Source of the DNA: DAOTWC01 sp048499435
GTDB lineage: Bacteria > Chloroflexota > Anaerolineae > Aggregatilineales > Phototrophicaceae
Length of the DNA stretch: 64,000 nucleotides
NCBI GenBank assembly: GCA_048499435.1
Contig: JASNZW010000003.1
Coordinates: 434,001 to 498,000, forward strand
Direction of reading: 5' to 3'
The notes below the pieces were generated by a model. It was given only the letters and a program-made list of their open reading frames with translations, did not search any database and was not told the origin of the DNA. The position numbers and the translations under genes were made by a program. Of this stretch, positions 51,950-60,567 are shown one piece after another (positions within the stretch are counted from its first letter, which is position 1; every line of letters begins with the position of its first letter).

Positions 51950-53980
51950 ATGACAGACATGCAAGCGTTCGCCGCCCGCCTGATGCAGACCCGGCTCACC
52001 AGGTCTAATTTGCCGACCGCGATTTTCGGCTCCGCCGATACGCTGTCAAAAGCGGTGGAGATCAACCGGCCGGCTGTCCGCATTGGCCTCTGGCCGGTTG
52101 TCAGCGCGCAGTCGCCTGAGGCGGCGATGGGCATAGCGACCCTGCTGGGCTTTATGCTGGCGCGCCATGCCGGCGTTCGCGTGTACCGTCTGTTCGCGCA
52201 CCCTGAAGGCGAGCCTGAGTCCTACACCTGGCAGATTGAGAAATCACAGTTCAGCGTGGACGACTGGCAGCTTGAGGGGCTTGACGAAAACGTGGCTGTC
52301 TGGGGGACACTGGAGCGGGCGGCAGACGCATGGCGTCTGGAATTGAATGTCGAGAACGACCTGGCGGCGGAAGGGGATGATCTGCGAGCCTTCAACCTGG
52401 CCGCGTCGGATCTCGCTGGCCTGGTGAATACGCTGGCGGGACTGGCGGCTGACATCGCGGCGTACCTGGATGCCGGCGATGTCCCGATTACCGCGCCGCT
52501 GTTCGATGCGCGCCCCACCGCCCAGGGCGATGAGCAGGTGGAAACGCTGCTGCGCTGCGCGTTTAAGTGCGAATTAGAGCTGTATCTGTCCATGTGGGGC
52601 AGGCCACGCACGCCGCAGGGCGCGGCAGATGACTTTCAGGCGCTGCTGCGCGCCGGGGCCGGGCTGGGCGAGGTGGGCGCGTGGACAGCCGCCAACACCC
52701 TGCTGCGCCTCAGCGCGCAGATGCCGGATATGGATGAAGCGGCCATCATGGATATGGTGGATCAGCTTGTCACTGAGTTCCCGGCGGCGGCGCTGGCGCC
52801 GGTAATCGCTGCTGCGGGCCTGTATTACAACGGCTATGCCCAGCAGTGTTTTGATCTGCTTGAAGACGCCATCGTCCAGCACCCGCAGCAAACGCTGCCG
52901 CGCGCGGCGCTGGCTGACTGCTTTCAACAAGCCAGCCGCCTGTTTGAGGCGCTGGATGTGCTCCAACAGGCCATCGAGGACGATGTGGTTGATGCCGATC
53001 TCTATCTGCGGTATGCCAGACTGCTTTCGATAGTTGACTACAACGGCCTGATCGTTGAGGATTTTGTGCTGATCGACATGGCCCAGCGCGCGCCTAATCT
53101 GATCGCGCTGGAGGCCCTGGCCGCGTACAGCACCGCCCTGGAGCTGGAGCCGGACAACCTTAAAGCGCTGTCGGGCCAGTTAACGCAGCTTCTTGAAATG
53201 GGCAGCGTCCGCGAACGTTTTTGGGATGGCTTTTCCCGGCTGGTTAAAGCTGACGACAGCGGCGAGCACGTGCGCGGCCTCATTGACAGCATGGAAGCGG
53301 TTGACGAGCTTGCGACGGGCATTGACATCCTGCGCAGCGCCGCTGCCCGCCACCCAGAGCGCGTTGACCTGTGGGTTAACCTGGCCGCCACCTGTACCCT
53401 GGACGAGGACAGCGACACCGCGCTGCACGCCCTTGAACAGGCCCGCAGCCTGACAGACGACCCCGCGATTCTGGCCGATATTGCGCGCCTGGCCCTCAGC
53501 GCGGAGGACCCAGACTTTGAGCTGCGGTTGGGTGAGATCATCGACCTCATCAGCGCGGGCAGCCGAGTTAATGTTGAAGACGCGGAGTATCTGGAGGCGG
53601 CGGTAGCTAACGCGCCTGCTTTGGGCGAATTTTACGTGCTGCTGGCGAAAATCTACATCGGATGGGATGAGCCAGGCAGCGCGCTGGACACGCTGCTTGA
53701 CGGCTACAAGCACGCCCCTGACGACGCTGAGCTGGCCTTTCTACTGGCGCAAACGCTGTGGGATTCGGGCGAGCGCGACCTGGCGTTAAACTATCTGGGC
53801 AAAGGCATCGCGCACAATCCGAATCACGTGCCGCTGCTGGCGCTGATGGGCCGGTGTCTGTTCGACTCAGACCGCGACGAGGAAGCGCGCGTGTACCTGA
53901 CGCGCGCCGAGCTGATCGCGCCGCGCAACCCCATGCTGAACGAAGTGCGCGCGTACATAGCAGGCCGCCTCGGAGAGTAG
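51950..53980 (+). CDS. Large TPR-repeat protein
   Basis: The 676-residue cytoplasmic protein without signal peptide. The first 190 residues form an unrecognised alpha/beta domain (VRIGLWPVVSAQSPEAAMGI at 43-62 begins it). From about 215 onward it is helical with many TPR-like units (for example AGLYYNGYAQQCFDLLEDAI, TLWDSGERDLALNYLGKGIA, and LMGRCLFDSDRDEEARVYLT). Such proteins act as assembly scaffolds. Three bases separate its stop from the LCP-protein gene, so the two may work together in envelope assembly; this is inference. Confidence 0.75.
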   Translation: MTDMQAFAARLMQTRLTRSNLPTAIFGSADTLSKAVEINRPAVRIGLWPVVSAQSPEAAMGIATLLGFMLARHAGVRVYRLFAHPEGEPESYTWQIEKSQFSVDDWQLEGLDENVAVWGTLERAADAWRLELNVENDLAAEGDDLRAFNLAASDLAGLVNTLAGLAADIAAYLDAGDVPITAPLFDARPTAQGDEQVETLLRCAFKCELELYLSMWGRPRTPQGAADDFQALLRAGAGLGEVGAWTAANTLLRLSAQMPDMDEAAIMDMVDQLVTEFPAAALAPVIAAAGLYYNGYAQQCFDLLEDAIVQHPQQTLPRAALADCFQQASRLFEALDVLQQAIEDDVVDADLYLRYARLLSIVDYNGLIVEDFVLIDMAQRAPNLIALEALAAYSTALELEPDNLKALSGQLTQLLEMGSVRERFWDGFSRLVKADDSGEHVRGLIDSMEAVDELATGIDILRSAAARHPERVDLWVNLAATCTLDEDSDTALHALEQARSLTDDPAILADIARLALSAEDPDFELRLGEIIDLISAGSRVNVEDAEYLEAAVANAPALGEFYVLLAKIYIGWDEPGSALDTLLDGYKHAPDDAELAFLLAQTLWDSGERDLALNYLGKGIAHNPNHVPLLALMGRCLFDSDRDEEARVYLTRAELIAPRNPMLNEVRAYIAGRLGE

Positions 53981-53983
53981 CGC

Positions 53984-55279
53984 GTGATCGCATACAAGCG
54001 CGCGATTTGGCTGGCGGCAGTCTGCTTAACTCTCTTCCTGTGTACAGCCGGGGCGCGGCAGGCGCGGCTGCAAAGCGACGACGGCGGCGAAACCCCACCG
54101 CCGCCAGCTCCGCCGCTGCCGCTGAACGGCGCGAACGTGACGCCTTTCCTGCTGCTCGGCACAGATTCCGGCAGCGCGGCGGGTAGAACCGATGTCATTA
54201 TCGTTGTGTTCGTTCACCATGACACGGACACGGTGTCGCTGCTGTCGATCCCGCGCGACCTGTACGTGTACATCCCCGGCTGGCAGATGCAGCGCATCAA
54301 CACGGCCTATCCGCATGGCCGCAGCGCCAACCCTGACGGCGGCGGCATCGAACTGCTGCGCGAAACGCTGCGCTACAACCTGGGGCTGGACGTTGAGAAA
54401 TACGCCCGCGTGGACTTCGCGACTTTCAAGCAGCTTATTGACATGCTCGGCGGCGTCGAGCTGACCGTTGACTGCGCCATCGAAGATTGGCGCCTGCTTG
54501 AGCCAGGGCTTGACCCGGCTGAAGCGGCCAACTGGGCTTTGTTCACGCTGCCGGCAGGCGTCCACAACATGGACGGCGAGCTGGCACTCTGGTATGTACG
54601 CAGCCGCCGCACCAGCAGCGATTTCGACCGGGGCCGGCGGCAGCACGACATGCTCAGGGCTATCTGGCGGCGCGCCGATGCCCTGAAACTGCTTGAGCAG
54701 CTTCCCGAACTGTGGCAGCGGCTTACTACCGGCATGGTCGAAACCAACATCACGCTGCCCGACGCGATGGCGCTGCTGTCAACAGCGCTGCATTTTGACC
54801 CAAATCGGCTGGATTCCTACACGTTCCGGCTGAACCGCGAGGTCACACAGTGGCGTTCACCAGAGGGCGCAAGCGTGCTGCTGCCTGTTCCTGAGGCGAT
54901 CGCGCGCATCGAAGAACAGGCGCTGACGCCCCTCACCGCCAATCAGGTAGCCAGCGGCCTTACCCGCGTCGAAATCATCAACGCCACCGGCAGAAGCGGC
55001 ATGCACAGGGTAGCCGCCGACCGGCTGGCGTGGGAGGGGGTGCAGGCCTCTGTTTCCAGCGAACAGATACCGGCGCAGGCAAACACGACGATCATTGATT
55101 ACACTGGCCAGAGCAAAGGCAGCTACCTTGAGACGCTGCGGCAGGTGCTGCGCGTAGCAGAAACCGATGTCATCCAGCAGCCATCGGCCAGCCGGGAGTT
55201 CGACTTCCGCGTTATCCTGGGCAGTTCATATTACGCCTGCACCTACGGGGTTATCCCGCCGCAGCCAGCGGGCAGCTAG
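53984..55279 (+). CDS. LytR-CpsA-Psr (LCP) family protein with LytR C-terminal domain
   Basis: The 431-residue membrane or exported protein has an N-terminal hydrophobic helix (7-25), a Pro-rich spacer and an LCP domain: LLLGTDSG and RTDVIIVV near 55-70, SIPRDLYVYIPG with the key Arg, FKQLIDMLGGV, and YVRSRRTSSDFDRGRRQ. A LytR_C domain (VEIINATGRSGMHRVAADRL, about 325-415) ends it. LCP proteins attach lipid-linked glycopolymers to the cell wall. In this lineage the acceptor is uncertain. GTG 53984 is the start; the stop overlaps the convergent yigZ stop by four bases. Confidence 0.88.
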   Translation: MIAYKRAIWLAAVCLTLFLCTAGARQARLQSDDGGETPPPPAPPLPLNGANVTPFLLLGTDSGSAAGRTDVIIVVFVHHDTDTVSLLSIPRDLYVYIPGWQMQRINTAYPHGRSANPDGGGIELLRETLRYNLGLDVEKYARVDFATFKQLIDMLGGVELTVDCAIEDWRLLEPGLDPAEAANWALFTLPAGVHNMDGELALWYVRSRRTSSDFDRGRRQHDMLRAIWRRADALKLLEQLPELWQRLTTGMVETNITLPDAMALLSTALHFDPNRLDSYTFRLNREVTQWRSPEGASVLLPVPEAIARIEEQALTPLTANQVASGLTRVEIINATGRSGMHRVAADRLAWEGVQASVSSEQIPAQANTTIIDYTGQSKGSYLETLRQVLRVAETDVIQQPSASREFDFRVILGSSYYACTYGVIPPQPAGS

Positions 55280-55908
55280 CTTGCTTCACCCTCATCCAGC
55301 GTCACCGGCACGACCTTGCCGCTGCTGAGGTCAATTATCTGCGCCGACAGCCGGTCAGCATCAGGCAGCGCGACCGAAACCGTCACCGCGACGTCTGCCG
55401 TGAAGCGCTCGTCCAGGATAACGGCATTGTATTCGAGCAGCAGGCGTTTTATCTGCGCGTAGAGCGAATAGGGCAGCTCGATGGCCAGCCGGCAGCGGGG
55501 GATTTTCTCTTCGGTCGGCAGGTCACGCAGCGCGCCGCGCGCGGCCTCGCTATAGGCCCGCACCAGGCCGCCGGTTCCCAGTTTGGTCCCGCCAAAATAG
55601 CGCGTGACAACCACCATCACATCGCCGATCTCTGCGCCGCGCACAACCGCCAGCACTGGCGGCCCGGCCGTGCCCGAAGGCTCGCCGTCATCGCTCATGC
55701 CCTCTGTGACGCTGTTGCCAAACCCCACACGGAACGCATACACATGGTGCGTGGCGTCCGGCATTTCGGCGTGTATATCCGTAAGCAGCGCCCTGGTGGC
55801 CTCGACACTGGGCGTTCTGTCAGCGGTGGCGATAAAGCGCGATCTGGCGATCACGATTTCAAACTGATGCCTGCCGGCAGGCACACGGTAGCCGACAATC
55901 GCGCTCAT
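55276..55908 (-). CDS. yigZ: YigZ/IMPACT family protein (UPF0029)
   Basis: The 210-residue cytoplasmic protein has an N-terminal IMPACT domain with ATHHVYAFRVG and the signature SDDGEPSGTAGPPVL, then TRYFGGTKLGTGGLVRAYS. The C-terminal DUF1949-type domain follows (YSLYAQIKRLLLEYNAVIL). The function is poorly defined; relatives are linked to translation-control factors. It starts 11 bases downstream of the ATPase gene on the same strand. Confidence 0.92.
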   Translation of the reverse strand: MSAIVGYRVPAGRHQFEIVIARSRFIATADRTPSVEATRALLTDIHAEMPDATHHVYAFRVGFGNSVTEGMSDDGEPSGTAGPPVLAVVRGAEIGDVMVVVTRYFGGTKLGTGGLVRAYSEAARGALRDLPTEEKIPRCRLAIELPYSLYAQIKRLLLEYNAVILDERFTADVAVTVSVALPDADRLSAQIIDLSSGKVVPVTLDEGEAS

Positions 55909-55919
55909 GATAAAGGCCG

Positions 55920-57053
55920 CTACGCCGGGTTCTGCAAAATGAAATGCTTGAACACAGGCGGTTCGACATGCAGGCTGCCGTCCTCACCCACCTTCAGCAG
56001 CGACTTGCGCGCCAGCAGTTGGACGGCAGCGGCGGGAAGTTTGCTGCTGTTGAACGGCAGCAGGTCGCTAGCCACCTTCAGAACCAGCTTTTCCGCCTCA
56101 CTCAGGCTCATCCAGATCGTGTTGCACTCTGTCTGAACAGGCGGCAGCGCGGCGAGATGGCTGGCGAGCGCGTCGCTGCGCGTCATCACCGCTGACGGGC
56201 TGAGGTCAGGCAGCGTTTCGATGGAGCGAAAACCCGCGCGCAGCAGCCCGGCGAAGCGCCCGGTCGCCCACAGCAGAAAGTTGATCGTGTATTCGTCGTA
56301 CTCAGCCTGATTGCGCGCCCTCAAGTCGGCCACCATGCGCCGCGCATCCATATCGGTATACGGCCCGATAAAATAGGTGTTGTCGTTAAACAGCTCTACG
56401 AACTGTTCAATGGCCAGCGGCTCGATATTTTCCTTGCTCAAAATGGCGGGCAGCGGCATCCGCGTGAAAGTCAGATACGAAAGCTGTGTCTTGTTAGCGT
56501 CGCGCAGGCCGCGCAGGGTCAGGAAGAACTTGACCGGCAGGTTGCGCAGCAGTTCCTCAAATTCGTCGAACATAAACACGATGTGGAACCCACGCCGCAG
56601 GAAAAACTCCAGGCCGTGCTCGAAATAGCGCAGCCCCATATACGCGAACAGCGGGTTTGCCCCATTCTGAAGCTGCTGGTATGTTTCGTAGAAACGCTGT
56701 TTTTCCTCCGGGTCCAGCACGCCCGCATCGTGAAACGCCATAAACAGCCGGTGCATGAGCAGTTCGTAGCCGGCCCAGCAGCGCATCAGATCGCTGTCCG
56801 GGCTGCTGCGCTGGGGCAGGGGGGCCATCAGGCTGGGATCAACCAGAATGGCCTTGAACTGCTTTACTTTGGCCTCTTTCATATAAGCGCCCTGAACCTG
56901 CGGGTTCGCGAGGTGCTGCAGCAGGTTCGACTTGCCCACGCTGCCCACGCCCACCAGTGAGCAGGACTCGACGGCACGCCAGCGGTCCATGATACGCCCC
57001 ACATCCTGCTGTCTGAAATCAATAGGTAAAGTGCGTGTGCGCGGTGTAGCCAT
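55920..57053 (-). CDS. P-loop ATPase with C-terminal winged helix (AAA/STAND-like)
   Basis: The 377-residue protein has Walker A GVGSVGKSNLLQ (about 35-46), Walker B IVFMFDEFEELL and a sensor-like FTRMPLP segment. A helical lid follows, then a winged-helix-like end (LSEAEKLVLKVASDLLPF to VEPPVFKHFILQ). The layout resembles Orc/Cdc6-like or STAND-type AAA ATPases, but I do not recognise a named family. No membrane segment. It could be a DNA-binding or signalling switch; the neighbouring yigZ gives no clear hint. Confidence 0.7.
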   Translation of the reverse strand: MATPRTRTLPIDFRQQDVGRIMDRWRAVESCSLVGVGSVGKSNLLQHLANPQVQGAYMKEAKVKQFKAILVDPSLMAPLPQRSSPDSDLMRCWAGYELLMHRLFMAFHDAGVLDPEEKQRFYETYQQLQNGANPLFAYMGLRYFEHGLEFFLRRGFHIVFMFDEFEELLRNLPVKFFLTLRGLRDANKTQLSYLTFTRMPLPAILSKENIEPLAIEQFVELFNDNTYFIGPYTDMDARRMVADLRARNQAEYDEYTINFLLWATGRFAGLLRAGFRSIETLPDLSPSAVMTRSDALASHLAALPPVQTECNTIWMSLSEAEKLVLKVASDLLPFNSSKLPAAAVQLLARKSLLKVGEDGSLHVEPPVFKHFILQNPA

Positions 57054-57116
57054 TGGTTGGCCTTTTAGTGTATGCTGTATGCCCGTGCTGTCATGTATTA
57101 TAACAGAGCGAGCGCC

Positions 57117-57830
57117 ATGCCGGACAACAAGCCCTATCGTTACTATGATGGCATAATCGCCCTATTTGTGACAACCCTGCTGCTGAGCAACCTGCTCAGC
57201 AGCGCCAAGATCATTGACCTGGGCATCAGCATAGCGGGGCTGCCCCTGGCATTTGATGCCGGCACGCTTGTTTTTCCCGTTTCCTACATCTTTGGCGATA
57301 TTCTCACGGAAGTTTACGGGTACAGGCGGTCGCGGCGGGTGATCTGGCTGGGGTTTGGCGCCGCGCTGTTGATGGGCCTTTTCGTCTGGCTGGCGGGGCG
57401 GCTGCCGGGCGAGGCGCAGTGGGAAACCTACGCGGGCCAGGGCGCTTACGACGCTATCCTGGGCGGCATCAGCGGGCTGATCGTCGCCAGCCTGACGGCT
57501 TACTGGCTGGGCGAGTTCAGCAACAGCTATGTGCTGGCGCGCATGAAAATTGCGACAAAGGGCCGCTGGCTCTGGCTGCGCACGATCGGCAGCACGCTCG
57601 TAGGCCAGGCAGCAGATACAATGGTGTTCTTTCTGATCGCGACGGCGTTGGGCGTTTTCCCGCCTGAGCTGCTGGCCACGCTGGTTGTAACCAATTACAT
57701 CCTGAAAGTGGGCATCGAAGTGCTGTTCACGCCGGTTACACTGCGCTGTATTGGCTGGCTTAAACGGGCGGAACAGGAAGACGCCTACGACTACAATACC
57801 CGTTTCAACCCGTTTCGCTTTGACGTGTAG
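57117..57830 (+). CDS. yhhQ: Queuosine precursor transporter (YhhQ/QPTR family)
   Basis: The 237-residue membrane protein with six helices imports preQ0/preQ1 for queuosine tRNA modification. Family features include LLSNLLSSAKI in helix 1, FPVSYIFGDILTEVYGYRRSR, and GSTLVGQAADTMVFFLIA. The frame is open from 57072, but ATG 57117 gives the usual start before YYDGIIALF. The last 26 bases overlap the convergent trmFO gene. Confidence 0.92.
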   Translation: MPDNKPYRYYDGIIALFVTTLLLSNLLSSAKIIDLGISIAGLPLAFDAGTLVFPVSYIFGDILTEVYGYRRSRRVIWLGFGAALLMGLFVWLAGRLPGEAQWETYAGQGAYDAILGGISGLIVASLTAYWLGEFSNSYVLARMKIATKGRWLWLRTIGSTLVGQAADTMVFFLIATALGVFPPELLATLVVTNYILKVGIEVLFTPVTLRCIGWLKRAEQEDAYDYNTRFNPFRFDV

Positions 57831-59154
57831 GCAGTTCGGCAGCCGTGAGCGCGCTTTCCAGGTCGGCCAGCGCCCGCGCGGCGTAGGCGGCATACCGGTC
57901 GCGTTTGCCGCGGACGTGCTGCGCCAGCTCAGGCAGGATGCCGAAGTTGGCCTTCATCGGCTGGAAATACTCCGGTTCAGCGTGGCTGATATAGTGACAC
58001 AGCGCCCCCAGCATGGTGGTTGGTGGCAGCGTCCAGGGCGCATCACCGGCCAGATGGCGCGCCAGGTTCAGCGCCGCGACAACGCCGGTAGCGATGTTGC
58101 CCATATAACCCTCAACGCCGGTGATCTGACCGGCGAAGAATAGATCGGGGCGGCCGCGGAACTGCATCGTCGCGTTGAGCAGGGCCGGGGAATTGATGAA
58201 TGTGTTGCGGTGCATCTGGCCCATACGCACAAATTCCGCGTCCTGAAGGCCCGGAATCAGCCGCAGTATCTCCTCCTGCTGGCCCCAGCGGATATTGGTC
58301 TGAAAGCCGACAAGGTTATACAGGCTGCCAGCGAGGTTATCTTGCCGAAGCTGCACGACAGCAAAAGGGCGCTGGCCGGTGCGCGGGTCGCGCAGGCCGA
58401 TCGGGCGCATTGGACCATACGCCAGCGTGTCCGGCCCTCTGGCGGCGAGCTGCTCAATGGGCAAACACCGCTCAAAAAAGCCGGTGTCGTCGGCTGCCTC
58501 GAAGTCGCGCAGCGGTATGCGCTCAGCGGCGAGCAGCGCCGCGACAAAGCGCCGGTACTCGGTCTCAGTCATCGGGCAATTCAGGTAATCGCCGGCCTCG
58601 TCCTGGCCTCGCTGGTAGCGGCTCGCGCGGAAGGCAACAGACATATCTATGCTTTCCGCAGTGACAATGGGCGCGATCGCGTCGAAAAACGACAGATAGC
58701 CTTGCCCGGTCAGCCGGGCGATATCCGCCGCCAGCGCGTCAGAGGTAAGCGGTCCGGTTGCGATGATCGTGGGGCCGGGCGGAATGACGGTGATCTCCTG
58801 GCGAACAATCTGTATGCGCGGATGCTGGTGCAGGGCGCTGGTGACAGCCAGCGCAAACGCATCCCGGTCTACCGCCAGCGCGCCCCCGGCAGGCACCGCC
58901 GCCTGTTCGGCGCACTCCAGCAGCAGCGAGCCTAGCCGTTTGACCTCAGCCTGCAGCAGCCCGGAGGCGCGGTCAACCAGCCGGGAACCAAGCGAATTGC
59001 TGCACACCAACTCGCCTAAGCGGTCGGTAACGTGCGCGCCAGTGGTTTTAGCCGGGCGCATTTCATAAAGCAGCACGTCCAGGCCGCGCTCAGCTAACTG
59101 CCAGGCCGCTTCCGAGCCAGCCAGGCCGCCGCCGATAACCGTTACCTTTTCCAC
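57805..59154 (-). CDS. trmFO: Folate-dependent tRNA (uracil-54-C5)-methyltransferase TrmFO
   Basis: It makes ribothymidine at tRNA position 54 using methylenetetrahydrofolate and FAD. The 449-residue protein has FAD motif VIGGGLAGSEAAWQLAERG (6-24), the active-site cysteines Cys51 in ELVCSNSLGS and Cys193 in DYLNCPMTE, and the FAGQITGVEGYMGNIATG motif near the C-terminus. The frame is open to 59385, but GTG 59154 with AGGGG seven bases upstream begins where family similarity begins (MEKVTVIGGG). Confidence 0.95.
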   Translation of the reverse strand: MEKVTVIGGGLAGSEAAWQLAERGLDVLLYEMRPAKTTGAHVTDRLGELVCSNSLGSRLVDRASGLLQAEVKRLGSLLLECAEQAAVPAGGALAVDRDAFALAVTSALHQHPRIQIVRQEITVIPPGPTIIATGPLTSDALAADIARLTGQGYLSFFDAIAPIVTAESIDMSVAFRASRYQRGQDEAGDYLNCPMTETEYRRFVAALLAAERIPLRDFEAADDTGFFERCLPIEQLAARGPDTLAYGPMRPIGLRDPRTGQRPFAVVQLRQDNLAGSLYNLVGFQTNIRWGQQEEILRLIPGLQDAEFVRMGQMHRNTFINSPALLNATMQFRGRPDLFFAGQITGVEGYMGNIATGVVAALNLARHLAGDAPWTLPPTTMLGALCHYISHAEPEYFQPMKANFGILPELAQHVRGKRDRYAAYAARALADLESALTAAELPTRQSETG

Positions 59155-59197
59155 CACAGCACCCCTCACATACAGCTTTACAGTAAGGACAAAAAGC

Positions 59198-60445
59198 CTA
59201 GCGCAGTTCCTGGGCGAACTGTTGATAGCGCCTGATTTTATCAAGGTCGCTGGCGTTCGCTGGGGCCAGGTGCAGCGCTGTCTCGTAAGAGGCAAAGGCC
59301 TCCGCGTAGCGCCCCAACGCGAACTGGGCGTTCCCCAGCACATCGTAAACCCGGTAATCCTGCACGGTGTCGCCGTCCTGCTCAACGACCGCTACGTACT
59401 GCTGCACAGCCACGACCGCATCCTCGTAGCTGCTGTGCTGATAGCAGGCCCGCGCGATCCGAAACAAGAGCGACGCTTCCCAGGGATGGTAAGGGTTGTA
59501 TTGCAGCGCGCTGCGAAAAGCGCTGGCCGCCTGTTCAAACTGGCTCAGCCCGGTGTAGGCATCGCCCAGCATCTCATACACGCGCGACCAGGTCACATCA
59601 ACGCCAAGCGGCTTCCTGCTGATCTGCAAAAACTGCTGCAAATGGCTTACAGCTTCGCGCTCGCGTCCTGGCAGGCTCACGGCGAGTTCGGCGGCAGCCA
59701 GCAGCGCCTCAGCCCACACCGCCCGGTTTTCGACACCGGTGTTCTCAGCCAGCGCCAGCGCTTTCTCGGCGGCGGCCAGCGCCAGGTGATGCTGGTTCAT
59801 GGCGCGCAGCACCCGGCTGCGCAGGATGTAAACCTGCACAATCCAGGTAAGCGGCCCGTCAGCGGGGCAGGTATAGAGCGCCTTGTCCAGAAAGCCCAGC
59901 GCGCTGTCCGGGCTGCGCCGCTCGTAAAACGCGATAAACCCCAGGCGCTCATAGCAGAAAGCAGTCAGCGTAGCGACATGGCTGGGCGCGAACAGCGCCG
60001 CGCGAAAATAAGCGTCAGCCCGATCCACGTCGGCGTCAATCAGCGCAACGCGGCCAAGCTGGTAATAAACCCAGCCCAGGTTAACGTACTGTGGAAATTC
60101 GGACACAATGCGGCTGTAAAGCTGCTGCGCCCGGATGGTCTCGCCCCGGTCCGCGAAACCCACGCTCGCCATTTCGAACCGCAGCAGATGGCAGTCGGCG
60201 GTCAGCTCTATTACCCCTGGCTGCGCGCTGTCAGCGGCTGCCAGCGCGCGCGCCTCGTCGAGATCAGCCATGGCTTCATCCGGGCGGCCGTTGAGCAGGC
60301 GCGCCCGCGCCCGCATAACCAGCGCCTGCGCGCGCTCCGGCTGCGACAGCGTTGTCCGCAGCAGCTTGGCGGCCGCGACTTCCGCTTTCTTGACATCCCG
60401 CCGGTCGAGCAGCTCCGCGATCATTTGCAATTGGGAAGCAGCCAT
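59198..60445 (-). CDS. TPR-repeat protein
   Basis: The 415-residue protein is helical throughout with about eight to nine TPR units (for example LGWVYYQLGRVALIDADVDR, DAYTGLSQFEQAASAFRSAL, and LGNAQFALGRYAEAFASYET). No signal peptide, membrane helix or enzyme domain. It likely serves as a protein-interaction scaffold. It lies 43 bases upstream of trmFO on the same strand, and its own possible promoter is at 60481-60508. Confidence 0.8.
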   Translation of the reverse strand: MAASQLQMIAELLDRRDVKKAEVAAAKLLRTTLSQPERAQALVMRARARLLNGRPDEAMADLDEARALAAADSAQPGVIELTADCHLLRFEMASVGFADRGETIRAQQLYSRIVSEFPQYVNLGWVYYQLGRVALIDADVDRADAYFRAALFAPSHVATLTAFCYERLGFIAFYERRSPDSALGFLDKALYTCPADGPLTWIVQVYILRSRVLRAMNQHHLALAAAEKALALAENTGVENRAVWAEALLAAAELAVSLPGREREAVSHLQQFLQISRKPLGVDVTWSRVYEMLGDAYTGLSQFEQAASAFRSALQYNPYHPWEASLLFRIARACYQHSSYEDAVVAVQQYVAVVEQDGDTVQDYRVYDVLGNAQFALGRYAEAFASYETALHLAPANASDLDKIRRYQQFAQELR

Positions 60446-60480
60446 GCGTCTCCTGAGGCGAATACCCGGTGAACACCGCT

Positions 60481-60508
60481 ATTATAGCCCAGCCGCCGCA
60501 ATAGCAAA
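60481..60508 (-). promoter_or_regulatory. Possible promoter of the TPR gene
   Basis: TTTGCT (60508-60503), a 16 bp spacer and TATAAT (60486-60481), about 36 bases before the ATG at 60445. Confidence 0.4.
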
Positions 60509-60567
60509 CACAAGCGCGCCGCCAGACGGCAGCGCGCTGTGCAGCGGGGCAGGGCGCAAACTGGCGC

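Noticed and set aside
59222..60472. 416-codon plus-strand frame opposite the TPR gene
   Set aside because: The minus-strand frame has clear TPR periodicity; the plus-strand protein does not resemble anything.
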